Of a stretch of DNA of 64,000 bases, positions 1 to 10,067 are shown piece by piece; the first letter of the stretch is position 1, and each line of letters starts with the position of its first letter. Made by a program: the position numbers and the translations under genes. Source of the DNA: Zerene cesonia (lineage: Eukaryota; Arthropoda; Insecta; Lepidoptera; Pieridae); contig NC_052103.1 of NCBI RefSeq assembly GCF_012273895.1, positions 3,162,001 through 3,226,000 on the forward strand, written 5' to 3'. Below the pieces are notes generated by a model. That model worked only from the letters and a program-made list of their open reading frames with translations. It searched no databases and was not told the origin of the DNA.

Positions 1-81
1 AATAAAAAAGTAATATATTTGATGTCATTGAAAGATAAAAGTCCGAGAGATATATAAAATATGGTAATTTTTAATTTTCAG

Positions 82-1066
82 AAGTTAAAAAGCTACCTAG
101 ACAGTCTTCAAGGTGCGTTCAGTGAGGTGGTGGCGTTCAAGCCCAGCGGGTGGGAGAATGGGAAAAATTCTTGTGTCGAAAAGGATTCCGTTACCATATA
201 TGGTAAAGTGATTTTTACATACTCGCTGTTTAAGTTCATGGAGGAGCGGGGGTGATTTCAGCTTTGAATCCCCCCCCCCCCTCTTTTAAATAGGCGCTCA
301 CGAAAAATAGGCGCTTGACGTCGATATGCGGAAACATGCCCGTATTTATTATTATATAATTATTCACAAAGGATTAAAGAGCAAAGTTACCGTATAGCTT
401 TACTAAAAGAACACATTTTACAGGCATTCCGTACAGTGAACATTCCAGTTTCTCAGAGATGATACGATTTGTGAAGTTTTTGAAACCGAAGCAAGTGGTG
501 CCCACCGTCGACATATCCGGGGGGATCAAGTCTGTACAGGTATATCACACTCATTATGTTCAAGCCGCCGTGTTGACCCGGGATGAAAACAAAATAAAAC
601 CCATATGACACTTTTTAGGCTTTCTATTGGAAAAGTAATTTTTAAAATCGTTTTAGTGCATCCACAGGTACTCTACTTTACCTCTTTATAATGTTAGTAT
701 GTAAGTGCCTTGTCCGATTTGTATTTAAGCTAAATGTGAATACAAAATTTAACATTTTAAATTAACGTGTACTTTGAATGAAAAAAAAACTCGATTATAA
801 ACTTTGCAACATAACGAACTTTTCAACCGACTTCAAATACTGCACCAGACTTAAATGTGGTCCCATTTAAATTTGGTCTAATTCTGACAGATTGAAAGTG
901 GTTTTGTTATTTGTTAAAAAAAAAATATACTTATATGTTACTGTTAAACTGTTGTCAGAAATACTTCCCTTGCCCGCTGGTGTGCAAAGAAGATATCCAG
1001 AGCCAAAGCAAGGTGACAGACTACTTTAGTTTGCAGAAAGCGCATCAAGTGGCCGCCGTTACATGA
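82..1066 (+). CDS. DCLRE1A: DNA cross-link repair nuclease SNM1A/DCLRE1A, last three exons (5' part outside window)
   Basis: Exons 82-202, 424-539 and 959-1066 (stop TGA 1064-1066). The first follows an acceptor (tttaattttcag) and the joins keep frame: phase 1 at the first intron, phase 0 at the second. The translation carries the conserved tail of the metallo-beta-lactamase/beta-CASP nucleases: 'VAFKPSGWE', then 'IYGIPYSEHSS' (conserved His) and 'FLKPKQVVPTVD'. This family digests DNA 5'-3' past interstrand cross-links in the nucleus; the SNM1A member fits best by the order and wording of these motifs (family knowledge). The last exon is short and ends with QSKVTDYF followed by about a dozen residues, matching the PIP-box pattern Qxx(hydrophobic)xx(aromatic)(aromatic). 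The catalytic N-terminal half lies upstream of base 1, so completeness cannot be judged. Alternative: another SNM1 paralogue (SNM1B/Apollo or Artemis), less likely. Confidence 0.85.
1004..1027 (+). other. C-terminal PIP-box (PCNA-interacting motif) in SNM1A
   Basis: Codons 1004-1027 read QSKVTDYF, a full match to Q-x-x-[ILMV]-x-x-[FY]-[FY], within 12 residues of the stop. PIP boxes tether repair nucleases to the sliding clamp. The match is seen directly; binding is inferred. Confidence 0.6.
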
Positions 1067-1711
1067 AATAGTTTAATGAGGTCAGTGGATACTATTATTT
1101 ATTGCGTATTATCATATTCGCTATCCGCCCGCGTAGTCGATGGAAAACTCGCATAGTTACCCGACCTCATAGTATGTCCAGGATATAACCCATCCTATGT
1201 TCTTTCTCAGGTTACAGACTATCTTTGTACCAAATTTTATTAGACTCGAAAGGCGTGATGAAGAGACAGACACCGCGAGAAAGGGATCGATTTGTTATAA
1301 TAATAATAATAATAATAATAATAAAGTCTTTATTAAAACTGTTAAATAATACAATTATATTGGTAGAAACTAAAGCCTGTGTTAGTAAAAACTGTGTTAC
1401 AGGCTTTAGAATCCCTCACATTTTTGTAACTTACAGTGTCTTACAGTTTTATTATTTTATTTTTTTTTCAATTAAGTATTTTAAAATTAAAAAAAAAAGT
1501 GCATGCATGTGTGTGTGGGTGTGTGTATGTGTGTGTTTGTGTGTTTGTGTGCGTGTGTGTGTGTGGGAGTGTGCGTGTGTGTGTGTGTGTGTGTGTGGGT
1601 TAAGATAATAAAAAAAGAAAGAAAATAAAAAACAAAAAAAAAATCGTTTATATGTGTATACGCAATAAGTCCTCTATGGCTTCGTAGTCTAACTGTTTAA
1701 GAATATTTGAT
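1067..1711. repeat. 3' flank of SNM1A with two microsatellites
   Basis: No gene seen. It holds a (TAA)n tract at about 1296-1324 and a long (TG)n tract, interrupted by TTTG, CATG and GGG variants, at about 1508-1600. The apparent 127-codon ORF through this stretch is made largely of these repeats and is not credible as a gene. Confidence 0.85.
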
Positions 1712-2711
1712 NNNNNNNNNNNNNNNNNNNNNNNNNNNNNNNNNNNNNNNNNNNNNNNNNNNNNNNNNNNNNNNNNNNNNNNNNNNNNNNNNNNNNNNNN
1801 NNNNNNNNNNNNNNNNNNNNNNNNNNNNNNNNNNNNNNNNNNNNNNNNNNNNNNNNNNNNNNNNNNNNNNNNNNNNNNNNNNNNNNNNNNNNNNNNNNNN
1901 NNNNNNNNNNNNNNNNNNNNNNNNNNNNNNNNNNNNNNNNNNNNNNNNNNNNNNNNNNNNNNNNNNNNNNNNNNNNNNNNNNNNNNNNNNNNNNNNNNNN
2001 NNNNNNNNNNNNNNNNNNNNNNNNNNNNNNNNNNNNNNNNNNNNNNNNNNNNNNNNNNNNNNNNNNNNNNNNNNNNNNNNNNNNNNNNNNNNNNNNNNNN
2101 NNNNNNNNNNNNNNNNNNNNNNNNNNNNNNNNNNNNNNNNNNNNNNNNNNNNNNNNNNNNNNNNNNNNNNNNNNNNNNNNNNNNNNNNNNNNNNNNNNNN
2201 NNNNNNNNNNNNNNNNNNNNNNNNNNNNNNNNNNNNNNNNNNNNNNNNNNNNNNNNNNNNNNNNNNNNNNNNNNNNNNNNNNNNNNNNNNNNNNNNNNNN
2301 NNNNNNNNNNNNNNNNNNNNNNNNNNNNNNNNNNNNNNNNNNNNNNNNNNNNNNNNNNNNNNNNNNNNNNNNNNNNNNNNNNNNNNNNNNNNNNNNNNNN
2401 NNNNNNNNNNNNNNNNNNNNNNNNNNNNNNNNNNNNNNNNNNNNNNNNNNNNNNNNNNNNNNNNNNNNNNNNNNNNNNNNNNNNNNNNNNNNNNNNNNNN
2501 NNNNNNNNNNNNNNNNNNNNNNNNNNNNNNNNNNNNNNNNNNNNNNNNNNNNNNNNNNNNNNNNNNNNNNNNNNNNNNNNNNNNNNNNNNNNNNNNNNNN
2601 NNNNNNNNNNNNNNNNNNNNNNNNNNNNNNNNNNNNNNNNNNNNNNNNNNNNNNNNNNNNNNNNNNNNNNNNNNNNNNNNNNNNNNNNNNNNNNNNNNNN
2701 NNNNNNNNNNN
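1712..2711. other. Assembly gap (1000 N)
   Basis: Exactly 1000 unknown bases, the usual placeholder for a gap of unknown size. ORFs reported through it are artefacts. Confidence 0.99.
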
Positions 2712-3972
2712 TATGAAGGAATTTGTTCGGTATGCTAGACTGGCATACTGGGGATATGAGAGGCGTAATATAATATGTCTGGAAAATGTTGCAACTTTCA
2801 AAAAGATAGTGAAATCAATATCACGCGATAATATTTTCCCTACTAACATCCGATGATTAATAATAATTAGGAACCTTACCTTACCGCTACTCGACTCCGG
2901 TGTTTTGGTGCGTTGTAAATCCGACTTTAACTCATCTGAATAAGATAGAATTAAATTTTTAGTTTTATGGCTTTATTAATGAAAATTATAAATTGAAAAA
3001 GAAAATTGATTTAAACCTGCGTCATTTTGCCAAACCGAAGGCGAAGGCTTGGCGTTAAAGCCTCTCGGCCACCCGTGATTCCGCCCCAGCAATCGATTTT
3101 CTTCTACTGTTTCGGGTTCATGTGCATTTATTTATTCTTTAAACAACTCTCATTTATAAAGCACATACGAATGTTATATAACTAAAAATTTGATTAAAGG
3201 GTTTTAAGATTTCTATTTGATAATAAATGATTTTTTTGTTTCAGATTCAAAATTACGACCTATGCTGCCATTACTTCGACTGTGATGTATTTTTGATGTT
3301 TTTATTTTAGTATTATAAATATAATTTATGAAAATGTTATTTTCTTTGCGATGATTTAATTAAAATTTTGATACCTATTGTTTGTGTTTTTTACTAAAGT
3401 TTATTTTAAGATAATTTCAGACAGAAAAGAAGTCTTCGAACATGCAAAGGATCTAGGTAGGAAATAATATAACATGTTCTTTGATGAAAGTTTGTCTTAA
3501 AAAAGAGAAAAAAAAAATCTTTTCGAGTTAGTGTCAGTGTTTAACTCCTATGAACAATATAACCACATACAAACAACCCATACCGGGTTTGTTTAAAAAA
3601 AAAATAACGTAGAGATTTGCCGTCTCGCAGTCGCAGCTAGACGTACCTATCTAAAGTCCGTTGTATTAGCAGATTTTTTACGATTGTATGACATTTGTAA
3701 GGCTAACGATTAACTATTAATATAAAGACTGACCAGATAAATAAAAGTCCTGCTCCGGGGGCGCTAAATTCTCTATGGCTATAGTTACAATAAATATGGT
3801 CTTACATAAGAATTGTCTAATGTACGTCATAACACACTACAATATATGATACTTATGTTGCAAAAATTACATTTAATTACCAAGATCATGTTTTAGATAA
3901 TTGTGAAAGAAACTCAGAATATTTAAATTATAGTCCGGTTAAAATATATAAATAGGTGTATATATAGAAATA
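2712..3972. repeat. Intergenic stretch with a tRNA-like SINE fragment at about 2985-3200
   Basis: On the minus strand, around 3060-3085, is the A-box-like 'gtggccgagagg', and around 3015 the B-box-like 'caggtttaaatc': the internal promoter pair of a tRNA-derived SINE. The plus-strand text at about 3151-3190, 'ctcatttataaagcacat..', recurs at 13.7 and 14.86 kb as the shared body of the family. The remainder (3200-3970) is AT-rich and I see no gene in it. Confidence 0.45.
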
Positions 3973-4157
3973 CTAGCTGCGCCCCGCGGTTTCACCCGCG
4001 TAAGTCCGTATCCCGTAGGAATATCGGGATAAAAAATAGATGTTGGCCGATTCTCAGACCTACCCAATATGCTTACCAAATTTCAGAGGAATCGGTCAAG
4101 CCGTTTCGGAGGAGTATGGCAACGAAAACTGTGACACGAGAATTTTATATATATAGA
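3973..4157 (-). mobile_element. Non-autonomous Helitron-like element
   Basis: Read on the minus strand it starts TCTATATATATAAAATTCTC and ends in a GC-rich hairpin region followed by GCGCAGCTAG. It is flanked by A on the left and T on the right, the TC...CTAG ends and A|T target typical of Helitrons. It has no coding capacity. The same 3' end recurs at 7.2, 24.5, 39.5 and 51.4 kb. It lies just downstream of the GNS poly(A) site. Confidence 0.6.
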
Positions 4158-4192
4158 TAGGTGAAAATAAAGAACATAGGACTTATATAATT

Positions 4193-4198
4193 TTTATT
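4193..4198 (-). terminator. Poly(A) signal of the GNS gene
   Basis: AATAAA on the minus strand, about 63 bases past the GNS stop codon, in an AT-rich 3' end. It is a plausible cleavage/polyadenylation signal; no cleavage site was verified. Confidence 0.55.
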
Positions 4199-4260
4199 CA
4201 GCTTATGACATAAACATTTTCAACATCTACACAGAATTTCTACTACTACAGAGAAATGTT

Positions 4261-7200
4261 TTAGAATATTGAATAGAGCTTGGGGTTTTCCAGGGGATTA
4301 TCGCAATTATCAGCTCCTTTGCATGAGAGCATTTGGGTGAGAGTTAGTTTGTACCAATGTCTCACAGATGGCAGCACTTCATCTATGATGTTATCGAGTT
4401 CATATGGATCTGTACTGAGATCGTACATTTCTTTGAAATTCTGTAAAAATCACATAATACACATATTTTTTAATACAATAAGTATTTTTAGTTTTGAATG
4501 TTCAAACAATTTTAACAATTCAGTCAAATTTCGTCTTGTGCTCTCCATTCTCAATTAAATAAAACATCAGGCTTTATAGATCTATTAAATAAACTAGAGA
4601 AACCCATAACAATTTTTTATACATACCTGTTCATCAGCAAATGCGCAATATTTCATATTGATTCTTTTGGAAATGTGTCTCAAGCATGCATAAGTATTAT
4701 TTTTAGCATCTTGGCATTTGCAATCATACTGAGGATAGCATTGCTGAAACAAGTAAACAGCTTATGTATCTGAATTTTCGACTAACAAAAGAGTTTCAAT
4801 TTTACATTCTTTTATCTTTGTTACTCAATAACTCAGTGGGTTTCAACCAATTGATGTAGTACTTTTTGTGCGTCTCAACTTTTAAGAAAATTTCGACTCC
4901 GCCCTCCCCCCCAGGGATGATGGTGACTTATTTAGATAGTTGCTGATTCCGTGAACATGTCTACATTGTGACAACTGCAGTACTTCAGAGACACGATACT
5001 GGCCGTCTTAGTCATTACGAATAATTACGATAATGGTACTCACCGCCAAATTATCTTTATCATATATCCAAGGACACTCCGGATCAACAGTACCATCTCT
5101 TCCTTCCCCATAGTATTCCACTAGCATATTTCTTTCCATATCCTTGTCAATATTGAACTTTATAGGTTTTCCATCCATAGACTTGGGTGCAGTTAATCCA
5201 GCTAACTCCAAGATAGTTGGAGCGAGATCAATGTTAAGTACTGGTTGATTGTTAGTGATGTTTTTCCCAATGTTCGGCCCTCTTATGATTAGAGGCACTT
5301 TTATATCTGCTTCATATGGCTGTCTTTTATCATATACTTGGGCAAATTGACCTGAAGAATATAAGATGAATGGTAAGGTACACTTTGCGTATTATGTATC
5401 AATTGTAGTGGATAATTATAGACAATCTTCTGTAAACTATTTATGAGAAGGTTTTATTTTTTGCATTTTTAGAAGGATTTTATATGAAAAATATACGCCA
5501 ATTTTCTATTGGAAAAAATACAAACCAATGTGATAGCCATTATCTGAAGTGTAAATCAAATATGTATTATCCAACAAGTTGTTGCTATCAAGTGTTTCAA
5601 CAACATCCGCAACCATTTCGTCCACAGACAGTAGACTCTCCCATCGAGAACGATACACTCTGTCTAATTCTGGCATCATTGTCTCTGGAAGAGGGGAAGG
5701 CGGCATCTGTAGCAGCCAATGCTTGCCCTGTGAGATATTTTATTGAACAACATTTTTATTGATGTAATTTATATAGCCTATTTTAGAGGACATATTTTAG
5801 ATAGAAGTATTTACTAAAAATTTATTTTACATGCCTTCTAATGTTAAAAAATCAGACGACAAAAAAACATTACAATAATACAATTGATATTATCGGTAAA
5901 ATTAGTATAATAATCTAGTTTATACCAGTGGACTATATTATATCGATATTTGTAGTTTATTATACCACAATAGGTATTTGAAGACTTCAAATCTTCCTGA
6001 TACTTCAATTTGATTTCAATGTTAGTACTGCCACAGATTATTTAAATGTTATATATTGATATTGAGATTTGCATCTTGATGATTGAAAATTAGTTTTACC
6101 ATTGGAAAGTCACGTCGTTTCCTAGTGACATAGCCTATTTTTTTAACACGACTCAGTTCGGGACCAGCTGGAACAAGCGGCTATTTGGAAGCATACTTCA
6201 CATATTAAGAACTAATGATTCCATATATTTACCGTAGCGGGTATATTAAAGTTGGGATGTTTGACAGCGGTTAGGTTGCTATATGCGTCCTTATGTCGGG
6301 GCGCGGGGGTGAAGGGCTGGTGCGGGGCGGGCGGGGCTAACACCATTAGGAATGGCTGAGATTCTGTCTGGTTCTCTATGTAAGCAACGCTTAGATCACG
6401 CTGAAATTATAAAACATATAATTTTTAATATACCTAATATTATTAATAGTAAAAAATCATGTGCAGTTCCATAACCTATGCATAGAAAATTCTGGAACAA
6501 CAGTTTTAACCATATTTTCTCGGAAAAAAACGATCCTGAAGTTTTCATAAGTTTTCACAGGATATAATATAATGATACAGTAATCCCTGTTATCAATTTG
6601 AAGATACTTACGATAATATCTGTGAGATATAAGTCGGTGGAGTGTGTAGGCACACCATTATTAGATATAGTATAGTTATAATACACAGAGTTTCCCACAA
6701 GGCCGTGCCATTCGCTCCAACCCGGTGGCACGAGTGTGGTGCCCCCAGCGTCCTTAGCGCCATACTAAATATAGAAAAAAAAAATTAACAGTTGCATGTA
6801 ATATTTAGATATGTCTTATATGCGTGTGTTTGTCACTGAACTCCTAATAGGTTGAACCGATTTTAATGATTTATATTGTTTCAGGTGGATTCGAGAATGG
6901 TATAAGTTAACAATTCGAATGCGGGCGAAGCCGCGGGCAAATACATATATTAGAATTTTATACATTTTACATATTTATAAAATTTGCCAGCAATTATCTA
7001 CTTATTATACTAATGTTGAATATTCTTATAAAAATACATATTCTTCAAAGATTTTGAACATGATTCAACTACCTATTGAAGATCATAGAAATGACGTGGA
7101 AATGATACAGAATAATTCACTTACGATCTGGGTTCGATGTGGATAGTCTTAACAATTAACCTTTTCTATTGCAAATAGCAAAACTTTCAATAAAAAATTA

Positions 7201-8535
7201 TTAAATACTAGCTGCGCCCCGCGGTTTCACCCGCGTTAGTCCGTATCCCGTAGGAATATCGGGATAAAAAGTTGCCTATGTTATTCCAGTTGTCCAGCTG
7301 TCTACGTACCAAATTTCATTGCAATCGGTTCAGTACTTTTTGCGTGAAAGAGCAACAAACACACACACATCCTTACAAACTTTCGCATTTATAATATTAG
7401 TCAGTAGGAAGTAGGGCAGTAGGATTTTCGAGACAACTATTTTTAATACGCACATTATTTAAATACTTTCCAGCGTAGAATGTGTTATACCCGATACTCT
7501 TCAATATGTTTGCGAATGTGCGTGATTCCAGGCGTTTCCAGTATCTGCCGTAACATCCACCGGCGATACTGTTGTTCCACGTCAAATGGTTATGCACATG
7601 CAGCCCGGTCAGCAAGCTGGCGCGGCTCGGGCAACAGATCGGTGACGTTACATACTGAAGATTGGTATTAAACAATATTATTTCAAGTACACTGTGGCTA
7701 TTATAATGGATATATGTCTTGAGCCATGTTATAAGGTTGTACTGTTTCAGGAGTTGGCAAAAATAAAAAAAATTTAATCATGTAATACAGAGCATTTGCC
7801 TCTGCTTAATACTATATATTGAACATTTTTATTATGTGATAATATGTTAAAAAATTAATTTCAGATCTCCTGTTTGTTATTTATGTAAATAATGTAAATA
7901 ATGAGTGATCATTATGAGTTGAGTGATTACTTTTCTTTTAATTTTTATAACATCAGATGACATGCTCCTCAGCTTGCTCTGTTATAAAAAAAGTGAATTT
8001 GGTTTGTCTAGACATTTATACATTAAATGAACAGTGTATATAAGTGCAGTTCAATAAAGGTCAATATAGATTACACACTTATTTAGAGTAGTTTGAAGTA
8101 TAGTGTTGAGTAAATGTCACGCAATGCTAGTTATGGGAATATAACAATCATATCAGATAATATATTAATGACATAAAAATTTATTACAGTTAGTGATCTT
8201 TTTTATATGAGAGTGAGTTATATAGCTATATTTTAGGAATGAAGTTCAAATTGTATGTAATAATTTACATAGCAAAAGAACTTACAGAATTTGCAAAACT
8301 TGTCCCTTCTCTCTCAATGAATCGTTGCACATTCTTCATAGGGGTCTGCAAATGAAAATAAAACGGCATGTTTATCTCAATTTATTTATTCATTCATACT
8401 AATCAACAATCATTTACTAACCATTCCTCCTAGTGTGATATCCTGGTCATCAGTGAGAATAACAACAAAATTAGGTTTTGTTTCCTGACACATTGCTGTG
8501 TGCAGGAGTAGTGAGAACAGAATATAACTTAACAT
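4261..8535 (-). CDS. GNS: N-acetylglucosamine-6-sulfatase (lysosomal glucosamine 6-sulfatase), complete, nine exons
   Basis: Exons (minus): 8535-8422, 8345-8286, 7654-7454, 6764-6612, 6400-6233, 5727-5526, 5351-5044, 4743-4627 and 4440-4261. The total is 1503 nt, 500 residues plus TAA; all junctions are GT/AG and in phase. The product removes 6-sulfate from N-acetylglucosamine in heparan and keratan sulfate in the lysosome (family knowledge). Seen: a signal peptide (about residues 1-16, hydrophobic, ending TAMC); the metal-binding 'LTDDQD' at 27-32; the sulfatase signature 'CCPSR' with Cys65, the residue converted to formylglycine; 'TSDNGYHIG' around 294-295; and a Cys-rich C-terminal domain with 'YPQYDCKCQDAKNNTYACLR'. 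Human GNS is about 552 residues, so this is compact but complete. The first ATG follows in-frame stops and starts a good signal peptide. Introns hold Helitron-like insertions. It lies 27 nt downstream of the TOM6 stop, with no obvious promoter of its own. Confidence 0.93.
6799..6945 (+). mobile_element. Decayed Helitron-like fragment in GNS intron
   Basis: Contains 'ggttgaaccgattttaatga' and ends in 'gggcgaagccgcgggcaaatac', the hairpin part of the family 3' end, but the terminal CTAG is lost. Boundaries are approximate. Confidence 0.4.
7208..7409 (-). mobile_element. Non-autonomous Helitron-like element in GNS intron
   Basis: The minus-strand 3' end is GGGGCGCAGCTAG followed by T. Near the other end is 'actaatattataaatgcgaaag', the standard 5' block of this family. 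It carries the internal text 'aaatttcattgcaatcggtt' shared with the copies at 24.3 and 39.6 kb. There is no ORF of its own. It sits between GNS exons 3 and 4. Confidence 0.6.
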
Positions 8536-8562
8536 TTTGCTAACAAACTATACAAGTTAAAC
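8536..8562 (-). promoter_or_regulatory. 27-nt spacer between TOM6 stop and GNS start
   Basis: Both reading frames are in the same phase and separated by TAA, then a second in-frame TAA and a TAG. Readthrough fusion is therefore blocked three times. The spacer is too short for an independent promoter and 5' UTR. Confidence 0.7.
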
Positions 8563-9141
8563 TTATTGTGGTACTGCAGGCATAAGTTCCAATCCTGTGC
8601 ACTCACTGGCTACTAAAACTCCAACTGCAAAGAAACCTATACTCTTCATAACTGACCTGCAAGATAAGAAATATAGTATTTTATACAATTCAGAATATAA
8701 TAATACTATTCAAGTTTATGTCAATAAGATAACAATAAGTGAGGTGACTGTCCTTAACATTGATAAGGTTTCAACTATTGCTTTAATAATCATGCAGAAT
8801 TGTTTAATGAAAGTAATTTAAACTTTGATATTTTATTGCAAGTTTTGTTAAGTATTATTAAAATCTGCGACAAATATTCAATAAATTCTCAATTTTTCTC
8901 CTACTGCTTTTTTTATAGAATGAGATAAATAGTATGAATTGTAACTCGAAAATAAAAATGTAAACTTAAAAGGGGTGATTACGATGATAATATTTTTGAA
9001 ACTTCTGTTTACATAAAACTAATAAATTTTTACATATGCTTTCTAATAGCAATATAGGTTAGACTTAATGCGACGCACTTACCATTTGAAGGGATCATTA
9101 TACAAGTCCTTAACAAATGCTACTGCGCCTTTGCTGCCCAT
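8563..9141 (-). CDS. TOMM6: TOM6-like subunit of the mitochondrial outer-membrane translocase, two exons
   Basis: Exons 9141-9083 and 8656-8563 (minus) give 50 residues plus TAA. The donor is TG|GTAAGT, the acceptor TTGCAG|G, and the split Trp codon keeps phase. The N-terminal half is polar ('VAFVKDLYNDPFKW'); the second half has one hydrophobic segment (about residues 24-40) and ends 'LELMPAVPQ'. That order (short soluble head, one C-proximal membrane helix with a 'GFFAVGV' core, then 'LMPxxPx') resembles animal TOM6, which stabilises the TOM import pore in the outer mitochondrial membrane. The call rests on remembered pattern similarity in a very short protein. Exon 2 appears to continue straight into the GNS start codon 27 nt beyond the stop. 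It is too short for routine gene finders. Confidence 0.7.
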
Positions 9142-10067
9142 TATATTATATAAGAAATTTTGTTTTGAACTAGCTTTAGTAACAAGAGTCTATTTAAACT
9201 TCAATTTTTATAAGATTAGTAGGAAAATGAGAGAAAACTTCATTAATTTTTCTAATCACAATAGCGACTCACATTGACAGTTGACACTGACACTTGACAG
9301 ATAAAAATTCTATCTATTGCGACTTGCGAGTGATTTACTTTCAGTGATATAAAAATGTTTGCATATACACTTCGATCAAATATCATTAACAGTCAGAAAA
9401 ATATGAAAAAAAAATTAAAATTAAACACTGAGCAGTAGTGTTTATTTTTTTTTCCACGTGAAGGTAATGGACAACTACGAGGTTATCGGGATATAAAAAC
9501 ACATTTTTCAGTATATTTATAATACTCATTGTGCTTGAATCTGTTGGCTACATGAAGGTTTAGAGATAATTGCTCATGAATTCACTTATGAACGACAATG
9601 GTACTTGAAGCAGCTCAAGTACCAAGTTGCAACAATTAGCGTAATCAATTATTTTATATATTCTTATTCTTCTGTTATATTCTTTGATGTAGAAAAAAAC
9701 CGACACTGAGCTATCGCTGAGAATTGCTTAATTTATTATAAAAAAATTATTGTAATCGTTGATCATAATTTCTGAATGTAAACTGTGCTTTTTACATGTT
9801 TTTTTTAGTTTAACGTTATATTGAATCAACAATAAAAAATCTTTAAGGCGCCCATCACTTCTTCCACAATTATACATGCTTTCTCTATATATACAGTGAT
9901 TCGACTTTACATTGTTTATCAATTGATTTCAAAATTAAAAATTAATTTCTAGTTTTTAGTTAAACACATAACACATAGTTACAGACTTTAAGACTCTCAT
10001 CATTCATTCCTCATTCCGAAACTGGATTATTATTTTTTTAATAAAACAATTACTAAAAAAGAGACTA
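9142..10067. other. Intergenic: upstream of TOM6 and downstream of the serine protease
   Basis: AT-rich sequence with no gene recognised. The first 200-300 bases (9142-9400) should contain the TOM6 (or TOM6-GNS) promoter. It has no clear TATA box, which fits a housekeeping gene. The ORF at 9728-9922 is AT-rich and featureless. Confidence 0.6.

Noticed and set aside
1225..1608. 127-codon plus-strand ORF
   Set aside because: Consists mostly of translated (TAA)n and (TG)n microsatellites (Ile runs, Cys/Val repeats) and starts at TTG.
1689..2849. Long ORFs on both strands through the first N run
   Set aside because: Created by unknown codons in the gap. The 46-residue flanking part on the minus strand shows no domain or splice support.
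5484..5762. 92-codon plus-strand ORF
   Set aside because: Antisense shadow of GNS exon 6.
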